From Dyadobacter sp. CY345 (lineage in GTDB: Bacteria > Bacteroidota > Bacteroidia > Cytophagales > Spirosomataceae), in assembly GCF_021502725.1 (NCBI RefSeq), contig NZ_JAKFFS010000001.1, positions 1,860,001 through 1,924,000 on the forward strand: a stretch of DNA of 64,000 nucleotides, read 5' to 3'. Both the position numbers and the translations under genes were made by a program. Within the stretch, counting starts at the first letter, position 1. The number at the start of each line of letters is the position of its first letter. This document shows positions 51,356 to 59,739 of the stretch, one piece after another. The notes beneath the pieces are model-generated. The model was not told the origin of the DNA. It made no database searches and saw only the letters and a list, made by a program, of their open reading frames with translations.

Positions 51356-52570
51356 TTATTTATAGAGTAAATACTTTTCACGCATTTCTTTGTAGGCGCC
51401 TAGTCCGGGCTCCCAACTGGCACGGATTTCCGCTTCCGGCGTGCCACTAGCGATTTGCTGCCTGAATGTCCCGACACCAATCTGCTGTTCGATGGTATTC
51501 ATTTCCTTGCTTAATTTAGAATCGAAGAACTTTTCTTTGTACGGATAAGCATTATAAAGTTCGATTATCCACTGAAGATTAATTTTTCCACTTTTTCGAA
51601 GCTTGTCTACATCATAATCCCGAAGATCAATTCCATAACAGATTTGATCCATATGCAGCGGCGTTTCAGCCATACCTTTGATGCTGGTAGGGGTGTAGGA
51701 AAACTTATAGATGCCTTTCAATTCAGGACTGCCAAAAACCGTGAAAGGAAAAAGGGTTCCTCTGCCGTGATTGAGATAGGTGCCTTCGAACATACATGTT
51801 GATGGATACAAAAGCACTGCCTGCTGGGTATTCAAGTTTGGAGAAGGGCTGACGGGCAGGGTATACGGGGTGTCATGTGTGTAGTTGCGTACCTTAATGA
51901 TTTTAAGCCCGCACTTCACTTTGTTTGTCAGCCAACCTTCGCCGTTAGCCATTTGCGCAAACTCTGCAACAGTCAGGCCGTGCGACATCGGTATTGGAAA
52001 CATGCCAATGGCAGACTTGAATTGCATGTCCAGGATTGGACCGTCAACAAGGTAGCCATTTGGGTTGGGCCTGTCCAGTATAAGCAACTGCTTACCATTT
52101 TCATGACACACCTCCATTAAACGTGCCAGTGCATTTATGTTGGTATAAAATCTAACCCCGACGTCTTGCAGATCATACACGATCATGTCTACGTCGGCCA
52201 GGTCCTGTTTGGTCGGCTTATTTTTTTTGCCATACAACGAGATTATGGGGATCCCGGTTATGGCGTCAGTTTCGTCATCTACATGTGCGCCTGCACTGGC
52301 ATTTCCGCGAAATCCATGCTCTGGTCCGAATACTTTTACAATATTAACGCCGAGAATTTTAAGGCTGTCCACCAGATGTTTCTTCCCAATGATGGTAGTA
52401 GGGTTTGCGACAACGGCAATTCTTTTTCCTTTTAACAAATGTAAATATTGGTCGACCTGCTCAGCACCGGTAACGACTTTTTTTTCAGAGATCTTCTTGT
52501 TAGGAGCAGAACTGGAAGAAATCCAGATTGCGATAGAAATGATTAGTACTGCACTTAACAGGTTTCGCAT
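51356..52570 (-). CDS. DUF1343 / NamZ-like exo-beta-N-acetylmuramidase (GH171)
   Basis: 404 residues. Signal peptide or anchor near 5-20 (AVLIISIAIWI), then the family motifs VVANPTTI, FGPEHGFRG, GIPIISLYG, YDLQDVGVRFYTNI, LDRPNPNG and the C-terminal IGTGTFRQQI-type stretch. DUF1343 is now known as the NamZ family, which removes MurNAc from peptidoglycan fragments. ATG 52570 fits the leader; a longer frame to 52606 does not. Divergent from a sigma/FecR/SusCD locus. Confidence 0.85.
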   Translation of the reverse strand: MRNLLSAVLIISIAIWISSSSAPNKKISEKKVVTGAEQVDQYLHLLKGKRIAVVANPTTIIGKKHLVDSLKILGVNIVKVFGPEHGFRGNASAGAHVDDETDAITGIPIISLYGKKNKPTKQDLADVDMIVYDLQDVGVRFYTNINALARLMEVCHENGKQLLILDRPNPNGYLVDGPILDMQFKSAIGMFPIPMSHGLTVAEFAQMANGEGWLTNKVKCGLKIIKVRNYTHDTPYTLPVSPSPNLNTQQAVLLYPSTCMFEGTYLNHGRGTLFPFTVFGSPELKGIYKFSYTPTSIKGMAETPLHMDQICYGIDLRDYDVDKLRKSGKINLQWIIELYNAYPYKEKFFDSKLSKEMNTIEQQIGVGTFRQQIASGTPEAEIRASWEPGLGAYKEMREKYLLYK

Positions 52571-52943
52571 GATAAGAAAATTATCGTCAGGTTGCCAATC
52601 ACTCATCGATTGCCTTGTAAAATTAACCGATTTTTCTGATTTCTATTTCTGACTCCAAACAATTGTAGCCACTACATCTGGTAAAATTCCGGGCTTTATA
52701 TTTTAAAATTCGATTCAATGCGCTTTGCGGCTTGAATATCCTGCTACCCCCAAAATCGAGAATTGTATTTATTAATTAAATTGGATAATTACTTAATTAA
52801 ATTTTGTTAAATAAATATTGTTCAATTTATTATTTTGTATTATTTTCTTAATGCCAACTTTTTTATAAGTTGAATATAGGGGAAACTATCAAAAACTTGT
52901 CTGATAGGAGTGACCCCATTAACTCGTAACAGACACCTGCCGG
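52571..52943. other. Divergent control region, namZ-like / sigma factor
   Basis: 373 bases; the part 52760-52860 is very AT-rich with several ATTAATTAAA-like runs. No consensus promoter was placed confidently. No gene. Confidence 0.45.
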
Positions 52944-53603
52944 ATGACTAGCAAAACATCGAGTGATTTCGAGGAATTCAGATCTGAAACGGATCAGGGC
53001 ATTCCGTTTTTTACTGATAAAATAGTCATTACCACTGACGATGAACGAATCCTTCGAGAGACATTTGCTGTCAATCCAAAAATGGGTTGCTCGCTGCTGT
53101 TTTGTCGATATTACGAAAGTCTCTGCAGTCATGCCATTCGGTTTGTCCATTCAAAGGAAATTGCAGAAGATATTGTTTCAGAGCTATTTGCCTCCTTCTG
53201 GCAGGAGCGAAGTTTTGATCATGTCACCTGCTCATACCGTGCTTACCTTTACAAAGCGGTTCGGCACAGGGCCTACAATTATCTGCGCTGGAAGGTTCAA
53301 TTAACAGAACCTCTTGATTCAGTTAGTCTAACAACTGCCTCTAAGATCGTCAATCCCGATGACGCGCTTTTGTATTCTGAGCTTCACATCAAAGTAGAAT
53401 GGATTATTCAGCAGCTGCCTCCGCAATGCCGCAGGGCATATCTTCTCAAACGGGTAGAAGGCATGAAGTATGAGGAAATAGCGGCAGAAATGCACATCAG
53501 TATCAAAGCAGTAGAAGCGCTTGTGAGCAGGGCACTGCTAAGGCTTCGTGCCGAACTAAGAGATAATTGGTTTCTGGTTTTTTTGCTGGTTCCCATTTTC
53601 TGA
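52944..53603 (+). CDS. ECF-type RNA polymerase sigma factor
   Basis: 219 residues, Bacteroidota ECF group. Region 2 (about 50-115) with HSKEIAEDIVSELFASFWQER and YLYKAVRHRAYNYLR; region 4 (about 150-205) with LPPQCRRAYLLKRVEGMKYEEIAAEMHISIKAVEALVSRAL. It is followed after 46 bases by a FecR gene and then SusC/SusD, the classic trans-envelope regulatory order in which SusC and FecR control the sigma factor. Confidence 0.92.
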   Translation: MTSKTSSDFEEFRSETDQGIPFFTDKIVITTDDERILRETFAVNPKMGCSLLFCRYYESLCSHAIRFVHSKEIAEDIVSELFASFWQERSFDHVTCSYRAYLYKAVRHRAYNYLRWKVQLTEPLDSVSLTTASKIVNPDDALLYSELHIKVEWIIQQLPPQCRRAYLLKRVEGMKYEEIAAEMHISIKAVEALVSRALLRLRAELRDNWFLVFLLVPIF

Positions 53604-53649
53604 AACACGATCCCATCTTTATATTCCGATTACTATACATCAACTTTTC

Positions 53650-54657
53650 ATGAAAGAATTAATAACCAGGGAGTTTTTGTTTGCTTTTTTCGATGGGAAG
53701 ACAACCTCTATCCAAAGGAAATTGATTGAAGAATGGCTTGAAAACAGCGCTAATGAAGAGGTGTTTTATAGCTGTGTAGACGAATGGGAAAGATTGCATC
53801 CTCAATTTTCCCCTGACCGGCAAAAGGCACAGAAAGATTTTGATTTGTTGCTAGATGGAAACGGCGAATACATACCGAAACATATTGCGATCTCAGAAAA
53901 GAGAATAGTCCGTTCATTTTTTACAAAATCCATTTGGTGGTTAGCGGCTGCCGTATCTCTTTTGCTGCTGACAACATTTATAATCAGGGAGCAAGTTTTT
54001 TTTAAGATTTACACCGCACCGATTGGACAAACTTCGAGTTTTTTGTTGTCTGACAGTACGCAGGTTATACTAAATTCAAATTCAACACTGAAAGTCCCCC
54101 GGTTTGGTTTTGGAAATGAAGCCCGTCAGGTGCAGCTTCTGGGAGAAGCGGAATTCAAAGTGAGACACTTGCAAAATAACCGAAGGTTCCGGGTATTGAT
54201 GGGTGATGGCTATCAGATTGAAGTGTTGGGTACTGAGTTTACAGCCTTTTCAAGAGAAAGCGGGAAAAGGGTATATCTCACAAAAGGGAAGGTGAGGCTT
54301 GAACTACCCAAGGGCGAACGCCTCTATATGAAGCCTGGGAATTATTTCTCAGCAAACGCTGACGGAGATTTTAAAGTAACAGTGCCCAAAGAAACCCTGG
54401 CCATTACTGCCTGGAAAGAACAGACCTTCTATTTTGACAATACGCAGCTTTCAGAAGTAGCCCGGCAAATACAGGAAAGATTTGATGTTAAGGTAAAAAT
54501 ACCAGACAAGAATCTGGCTAAAACATGTATTGGAGGCATCTATAAAGCCAGGGATGCCGATGAGCTTTTTGAGATTTTATCAGCACTACTTGAAATAGAA
54601 ATTACCCAAAAATCAGATTATATAGAACTGCGTACTACCAAATCTTATGAATTATGA
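53650..54657 (+). CDS. FecR-family anti-sigma factor
   Basis: 335 residues. Cytoplasmic helical part (1 to about 85), one transmembrane helix (about 95-115, WLAAAVSLLLLTTFII), then periplasmic FecR domain with TAPIGQTSSFLLSDSTQVILNSNSTL near 125 and a DUF4974-type C-terminal segment with FYFDNTQLSEVARQIQERFDVKVKIPD near 260. It is predicted to relay the SusC state to the sigma factor. Overlaps the SusC start by 4 bases (ATGA). Confidence 0.92.
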   Translation: MKELITREFLFAFFDGKTTSIQRKLIEEWLENSANEEVFYSCVDEWERLHPQFSPDRQKAQKDFDLLLDGNGEYIPKHIAISEKRIVRSFFTKSIWWLAAAVSLLLLTTFIIREQVFFKIYTAPIGQTSSFLLSDSTQVILNSNSTLKVPRFGFGNEARQVQLLGEAEFKVRHLQNNRRFRVLMGDGYQIEVLGTEFTAFSRESGKRVYLTKGKVRLELPKGERLYMKPGNYFSANADGDFKVTVPKETLAITAWKEQTFYFDNTQLSEVARQIQERFDVKVKIPDKNLAKTCIGGIYKARDADELFEILSALLEIEITQKSDYIELRTTKSYEL

Positions 54658-57600
54658 ACTCTACATTTCTACGAACGTGGCTTGTATGTACCGGCATTTT
54701 GATTGCCAGCATCGGAGCTGCTCAGGATATCGCGTATGTCCGAACATCAGGAACCGCTGCAATGGTGCAGCAGAACACCCAGATTACCCTTAAACTTAAA
54801 GACGTCTTGCTCGACCTGGGTAGAAAATATCAGGTGAGTATCGTTTTCGAGGAGTCCACCCTTCATGGAGTTTCTGTTACCATAAATAATAGGACGAATG
54901 AAGCAAAATTGGAGCAGCAATTGGAAACCTTGCTGGCCCCAAATGGACTGGAATTTAGGAAGGCTGGTAAGAGGGCTTATGTTGTCAGAAAGAAGGATTT
55001 GAAAGAAAAAATAGAATCAGCCTCTGGAAGTCCCGAACATGTTTCAGTAGAGGCGGATTTAGTAAGTTTGGTAAGCCGGACAAATATGCAGTCAAGGCCT
55101 TCCGACCTTGTGGTAAAAGGTAAAGTCACCGATGAAAAAGGTGAAGTGCTGCCCGGAGTAAGTATCCTGATAAAAGGAAGCAGCAAAGGAACGGTTTCTG
55201 ATCACGATGGAAACTATTCAATTGAGATTGTCCAGCCGAATTCGCTTCTGGTTTTTTCTTTCATCGGCTATGAAACCAAAGAGGTTGCGGTCAATAATCA
55301 GACCGCATTGAATGTGCGGCTCACTGCGTCGGTAAGCAGTTTAAGTGAAGTTTTGGTTGTAGGATATGGTACGCAGCGCAAAGGCGATATCACAGGTTCA
55401 ATCGGCTCTATATCAGCTAAAAATATAAAAGAAATTCAGGTAACAAGCTTCGAGAATGCCATTCAGGGGCAGATAGCCGGTGTGCAGGTTCAGGAACCAA
55501 GTGGAGAGCCTGGAGCGGCTACTACTATCCGGGTGCGTGGCCTGGGATCGGTATCAGCTGGAAATGAACCGTTGTATGTAATTGATGGATTTCCGGTAAC
55601 CAAAAATATGGATGCAGGGATCCAAGGCGATATAACGCGCCGGACCACCGCATTTGCGCTACCGGCTTCCAATCCACTAGGAACAATTAATCCGAATGAT
55701 ATTGAATCCATCGAAGTTTTAAAGGATGCCTCAGCGGCAGCCATTTATGGATCAAGAGGATCTAATGGTGTGATTTTGGTCACAACCAAAAAGGGAAAAC
55801 GAAGCTCTAAACCCATCATTGGTTTTGACGCCTATTACGGAGTGCAGTCGGTTGCCAACAAGGTAAAGCTGATGAATTCGGCGGAGTTAACCTCTTATGT
55901 ATTTGACTCGAAAAATAACGCCTATCTCCAGGACGTCACTGGTGCTAATATCAACGACAGCAATGCCACACGTTATACCAAAACTACAAACGGAAGTTAT
56001 TTTATACCGGACGATTATGCAAATCCTGACGGCACAGACACAGACTGGCAGAAATTAATTTTTCATTCAGCTCCGGTCCAAAGCTATAATGCATCAGTAT
56101 CAGGAGGAAGCGACAATGTGAACTATTATTTTTCAGGAGGTTATTACAATCAGGAAGGCATTATCGACAGAAGCGGCTTTAAGAGATATAGTTTCAGGGC
56201 CAATCTGGAAGCCAGTCCTGTGAAAAAATTAAAGGTTGGTTTTGGATTAAGTCCATCTTTTACCAACACCCAACGTTCTCCAGCCGGAGCACCTTATTTC
56301 GCTGATCCCCCGGGAATCGTTTATTCAGCACTTGTAACCTCCCCGACAGTAAAACCTTACCTTGCTGATGGGACTATCAACCAGACCGATAACCAGTCGC
56401 ACTTGTTGACCGCCGATGGGCGCGGAGCCAATATGACTGCTGCAAGCAATCCGCTGGCAATTATAAAATACGTGACGGATGAGCTTCGCCAGTTTAGGGT
56501 TTTTGGCAATGTTTTTGCAGAGTATGAAATTCTGAGCGGGCTTAAATACAAGCTGTATACCGGTGTCGATGTGAATAGCTATAACCGTTCTTTTTACATG
56601 GCACGGGCATTTTTGAACAGAAATGCAACGGTTGGAGATCCTTATGCACAATCTAATGCCTCACTAAATTACAACTGGCTCGTAGAAAATACAATTTCAT
56701 ACGATAAGAGATTTGGTAAAGATCATAGTGTCTCAGCTGTTATAGGATATAGCGCGCAGAAAGATAGATTGGATGCAAATCAGGTTTATGCCCAAAATCA
56801 CCCGGATGATCTTTCGCCAACGATCAGCGGAGGTCAGGTAACCAGTGGTGGAGACAACCGCCAGGAATGGTCCTTGGTATCAGCACTAGCCAGGGTAAAC
56901 TATTCTTTCAAAGACAAATATTTGCTTACTGCAACGATCCGCTCTGACAGATCTTCGCGTTTTGGAGCTGGAAATAAAACCGGGACATTTCCTTCATTCT
57001 CGGCAGGATGGAGATTGTCGGAGGAGTCTTTTATGAAAAGTATAGCCTTTGTCAGTGACTTGAAATTGCGTGGAAGCTGGGGTAAGACTGGCAACTTTCT
57101 GATTCCTAACTATGCGGCAATCGGCCTGTTAAGTCCCTTTAATTATGTACTTAACAATGTGCTTGTCAATGGTATCGCGCCGATAACAATCAATAACGAT
57201 AAGCTGACCTGGGAAAAGACGACGCAGGTTGATTTAGGTTTTGATCTGGGCTTATTTCGCGACCGGTTGTTTGTTTCTGCAGACTGGTATAAAAAAACGA
57301 CGTCCGACCTTTTGTTGAATGTCCAGGTTCCGGCTTCCGTAGGTTTTACAACTGCTCTTCAAAACATTGGCGAAGTTGAAAACAAAGGTGTAGAGCTGAC
57401 CATTTCAAGTCGCAATATCGTAGGCGGTTTCACATGGACGACTGATCTCAATATTTCTGCCAATAAAAATAAAGTATTGAAATTAGGGCCAACCGGTGAT
57501 CCGATCCTGAGTACTGGTGGCGCGGGTATCCGCCATGTTACGCAAATAGGCGCACCAATCGGCAGCTATTATGGGTATGTGGTGGAAGGTATATATCAGA

Positions 57601-58244
57601 CTCAGGACGAAATTACCGCAGCGCCAAAAGATGCGCTGGCACCAGCGGCGCGTCCCGGAGATTTTAAATTTAAGGATGTCAACGCTGATGGAAAGGTAGA
57701 CGCAAGTGATCGCACGGTTATCGGGAATTATATGCCTGATTATATGTGGGGTATCACCAACAGGTTTAGTTTCAAAGGGCTCGATCTGAGCGTGTTCTTT
57801 CAGGGTGTACAAGGATCCAAAATTCTTAACCTGACCAGAAGACATTTAGGGAATGGAGAGGCTGCTACAAACTCTTATGCGGACTGGACGGAAAGATGGA
57901 TCTCAGCTGAAAATCCAGGAAACGGTGTAATTCCACGAGCGGACAGACTAACAGATTTACATGGAGGAAATAACCGTCCTTCATCATTCCAGGTTGAGGA
58001 CGGGTCTTACATCAGGTTGAGAAGTATTACTTTGGGCTACACGTTCCCTAAAAGCATTTTAGGTTCTAAATTCCAGTCTCTCCGGGCATATACCTCAGCA
58101 ACCAATTTATTTACTAACACCAAATACATCGGTTACAATCCGGAAGTCAACAATCAGGCAGGGTTGACTGGCGTACAAGGTGAAGACTACGGCGCATATC
58201 CGTTATCACGCAATTTCACCTTCGGGCTTAACGTAACATTTTGA
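54654..58244 (+). CDS. SusC/RagA-family TonB-dependent transporter with STN domain
   Basis: 1196 residues, outer membrane. Signal peptide (1-23), STN signalling domain (about 40-115, VLLDLGRKYQVSIVFEES), CarboxypepD_reg-like beta-sandwich (about 155-230, VKGKVTDEKGEVLPGVSILIKG), plug with the SusC signature VVGYGTQRKGDITGS and ESIEVLKDASAAAIYGSRGSNGVIL, then a large beta-barrel ending GLNVTF. The STN domain indicates signal transfer to FecR and the sigma factor. Pairs with the SusD 40 bases downstream for glycan import. Confidence 0.95.
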   Translation: MNSTFLRTWLVCTGILIASIGAAQDIAYVRTSGTAAMVQQNTQITLKLKDVLLDLGRKYQVSIVFEESTLHGVSVTINNRTNEAKLEQQLETLLAPNGLEFRKAGKRAYVVRKKDLKEKIESASGSPEHVSVEADLVSLVSRTNMQSRPSDLVVKGKVTDEKGEVLPGVSILIKGSSKGTVSDHDGNYSIEIVQPNSLLVFSFIGYETKEVAVNNQTALNVRLTASVSSLSEVLVVGYGTQRKGDITGSIGSISAKNIKEIQVTSFENAIQGQIAGVQVQEPSGEPGAATTIRVRGLGSVSAGNEPLYVIDGFPVTKNMDAGIQGDITRRTTAFALPASNPLGTINPNDIESIEVLKDASAAAIYGSRGSNGVILVTTKKGKRSSKPIIGFDAYYGVQSVANKVKLMNSAELTSYVFDSKNNAYLQDVTGANINDSNATRYTKTTNGSYFIPDDYANPDGTDTDWQKLIFHSAPVQSYNASVSGGSDNVNYYFSGGYYNQEGIIDRSGFKRYSFRANLEASPVKKLKVGFGLSPSFTNTQRSPAGAPYFADPPGIVYSALVTSPTVKPYLADGTINQTDNQSHLLTADGRGANMTAASNPLAIIKYVTDELRQFRVFGNVFAEYEILSGLKYKLYTGVDVNSYNRSFYMARAFLNRNATVGDPYAQSNASLNYNWLVENTISYDKRFGKDHSVSAVIGYSAQKDRLDANQVYAQNHPDDLSPTISGGQVTSGGDNRQEWSLVSALARVNYSFKDKYLLTATIRSDRSSRFGAGNKTGTFPSFSAGWRLSEESFMKSIAFVSDLKLRGSWGKTGNFLIPNYAAIGLLSPFNYVLNNVLVNGIAPITINNDKLTWEKTTQVDLGFDLGLFRDRLFVSADWYKKTTSDLLLNVQVPASVGFTTALQNIGEVENKGVELTISSRNIVGGFTWTTDLNISANKNKVLKLGPTGDPILSTGGAGIRHVTQIGAPIGSYYGYVVEGIYQTQDEITAAPKDALAPAARPGDFKFKDVNADGKVDASDRTVIGNYMPDYMWGITNRFSFKGLDLSVFFQGVQGSKILNLTRRHLGNGEAATNSYADWTERWISAENPGNGVIPRADRLTDLHGGNNRPSSFQVEDGSYIRLRSITLGYTFPKSILGSKFQSLRAYTSATNLFTNTKYIGYNPEVNNQAGLTGVQGEDYGAYPLSRNFTFGLNVTF

Positions 58245-58284
58245 TTTCACTAATGCCAAAGTTTACCTATAAAAGTCTACTGAT

Positions 58285-59688
58285 ATGAAATTCAAACATA
58301 TTTACCTGATACCATTTCTGGCCATTGCACTGGCATCATGCAGTGAAGATTTTACTGATCTTAATCCTGTTTCCCAGCGTAATGTTAATGGTTTCTATCT
58401 AACCGCAAATGATATGAATACAGCCATTAATGCAGCCTACAAGGTGCTTCAGAACACCGGCGCATACAACCAGAGTTATTGGATTATGCAGGAAATGCGT
58501 TCTGACAATACTGACCAGGGGCCGGATGGTACTGGTTTGGGGGCGGACCTGACTGTTATTGATAATTTTTCAGAGATTGCAACGAGCGAAATTATCACCG
58601 CAGCCTACACGGATTCTTATCTGGGAATTGCCCGCAGTAATATTGTGCTGGACCGCATCGAACCGATCACCATGGATGGTGCCTTAAAAGAACGGATAAA
58701 GTCGGAAGCTCTTTTTCTCAGGTCCTTGTTTTATTATAACCTTGCGATTTCGTTTGGTAACATTCCGATGCCGTTGAATGAACCTGCATCTGTTTCAGAG
58801 GGAGGTGCACTCCCACAGCTCCCGGCTTCTGAAATATACAAACAGATCACGGCGGATCTAATCAAAGCAGAAGCAGGACTTCCAATCAAATATACTACAA
58901 CAGCAGATATAGGAAGAGCCACCAAAGGAGCTGCTGCTGCCTTGCTTGCCAAAATATATCTTACCATGGGAGACAAAACCGCTGCAATCCCAGTACTTCA
59001 GCGAATTATAACTTCCTACGGTTATTCGCTGCTGCCAAATTATGCCAATCTGTGGGGTATCGCTAATAAAAATAATGCAGAATCCATTTTTGAAGTTCAG
59101 TACAAGGGAGGCGGAACAGGTACGGGAAATACTTTTACCAATGCCTTTTCGCCGCTTTTAAGGCAAACAACCGGAGCATATAAAAATCGTCCGACGGTCA
59201 ATATGATGCGCGCCTACGAACCCGGTGATGACCGTTTTCTCAAATCTATGGACAGCAGCTATGTCAATGCACAGGGTGTTTTAATTTCCAGCTCAAAAAA
59301 TGATATGCGGTTTATCACCAAATATGGCAAAGAAAATGCGTTCAACGAAAATGATGCTTCTTACAATTTTGTCGTGCTTCGTTATGCCGATGTATTACTG
59401 ATGCTTGCCGAGGCACTTGGAGAATCCGAGGAAGCTTATGGATACATAAATCAGGTAAGGGCACGGGCAAAACTTTCACCTATTAATGCCGCAACGGCCG
59501 GAACATTTGAAGACAAACTGCTTCAGGAGCGCCGTGTGGAACTGGCCTTCGAAAATCACCGCTGGGCAGACTTACTGCGGTTTGGTAAAGCTGCCGAAAT
59601 CCTGAAAGCTCAGGGAAAGACCGCCAGGCTTTTGTATCTGATTCCGCAGCGTGAACTGGATATAAATGGATCCTTCAAACAAAACTGA
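58285..59688 (+). CDS. RagB/SusD-family lipoprotein
   Basis: 467 residues. Lipobox ALASC with Cys19, then the SusD fold with TPR-like helices; recognisable stretches include LNPVSQRNVNGFY, EALFLRSLFYYNLAISFGNIPM near 140, TKGAAAALLAKIYLTMGD near 215 and FVVLRYADVLLMLAEA near 365, then LLQERRVELAFENHRWADLLRFG near 420. Surface-exposed lid that binds substrate and hands it to SusC. Confidence 0.94.
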   Translation: MKFKHIYLIPFLAIALASCSEDFTDLNPVSQRNVNGFYLTANDMNTAINAAYKVLQNTGAYNQSYWIMQEMRSDNTDQGPDGTGLGADLTVIDNFSEIATSEIITAAYTDSYLGIARSNIVLDRIEPITMDGALKERIKSEALFLRSLFYYNLAISFGNIPMPLNEPASVSEGGALPQLPASEIYKQITADLIKAEAGLPIKYTTTADIGRATKGAAAALLAKIYLTMGDKTAAIPVLQRIITSYGYSLLPNYANLWGIANKNNAESIFEVQYKGGGTGTGNTFTNAFSPLLRQTTGAYKNRPTVNMMRAYEPGDDRFLKSMDSSYVNAQGVLISSSKNDMRFITKYGKENAFNENDASYNFVVLRYADVLLMLAEALGESEEAYGYINQVRARAKLSPINAATAGTFEDKLLQERRVELAFENHRWADLLRFGKAAEILKAQGKTARLLYLIPQRELDINGSFKQN

Positions 59689-59739
59689 GTACTGATATTC
59701 CTAAACCCGTAATTTATCTCTTCATCTTACTGTTTATCC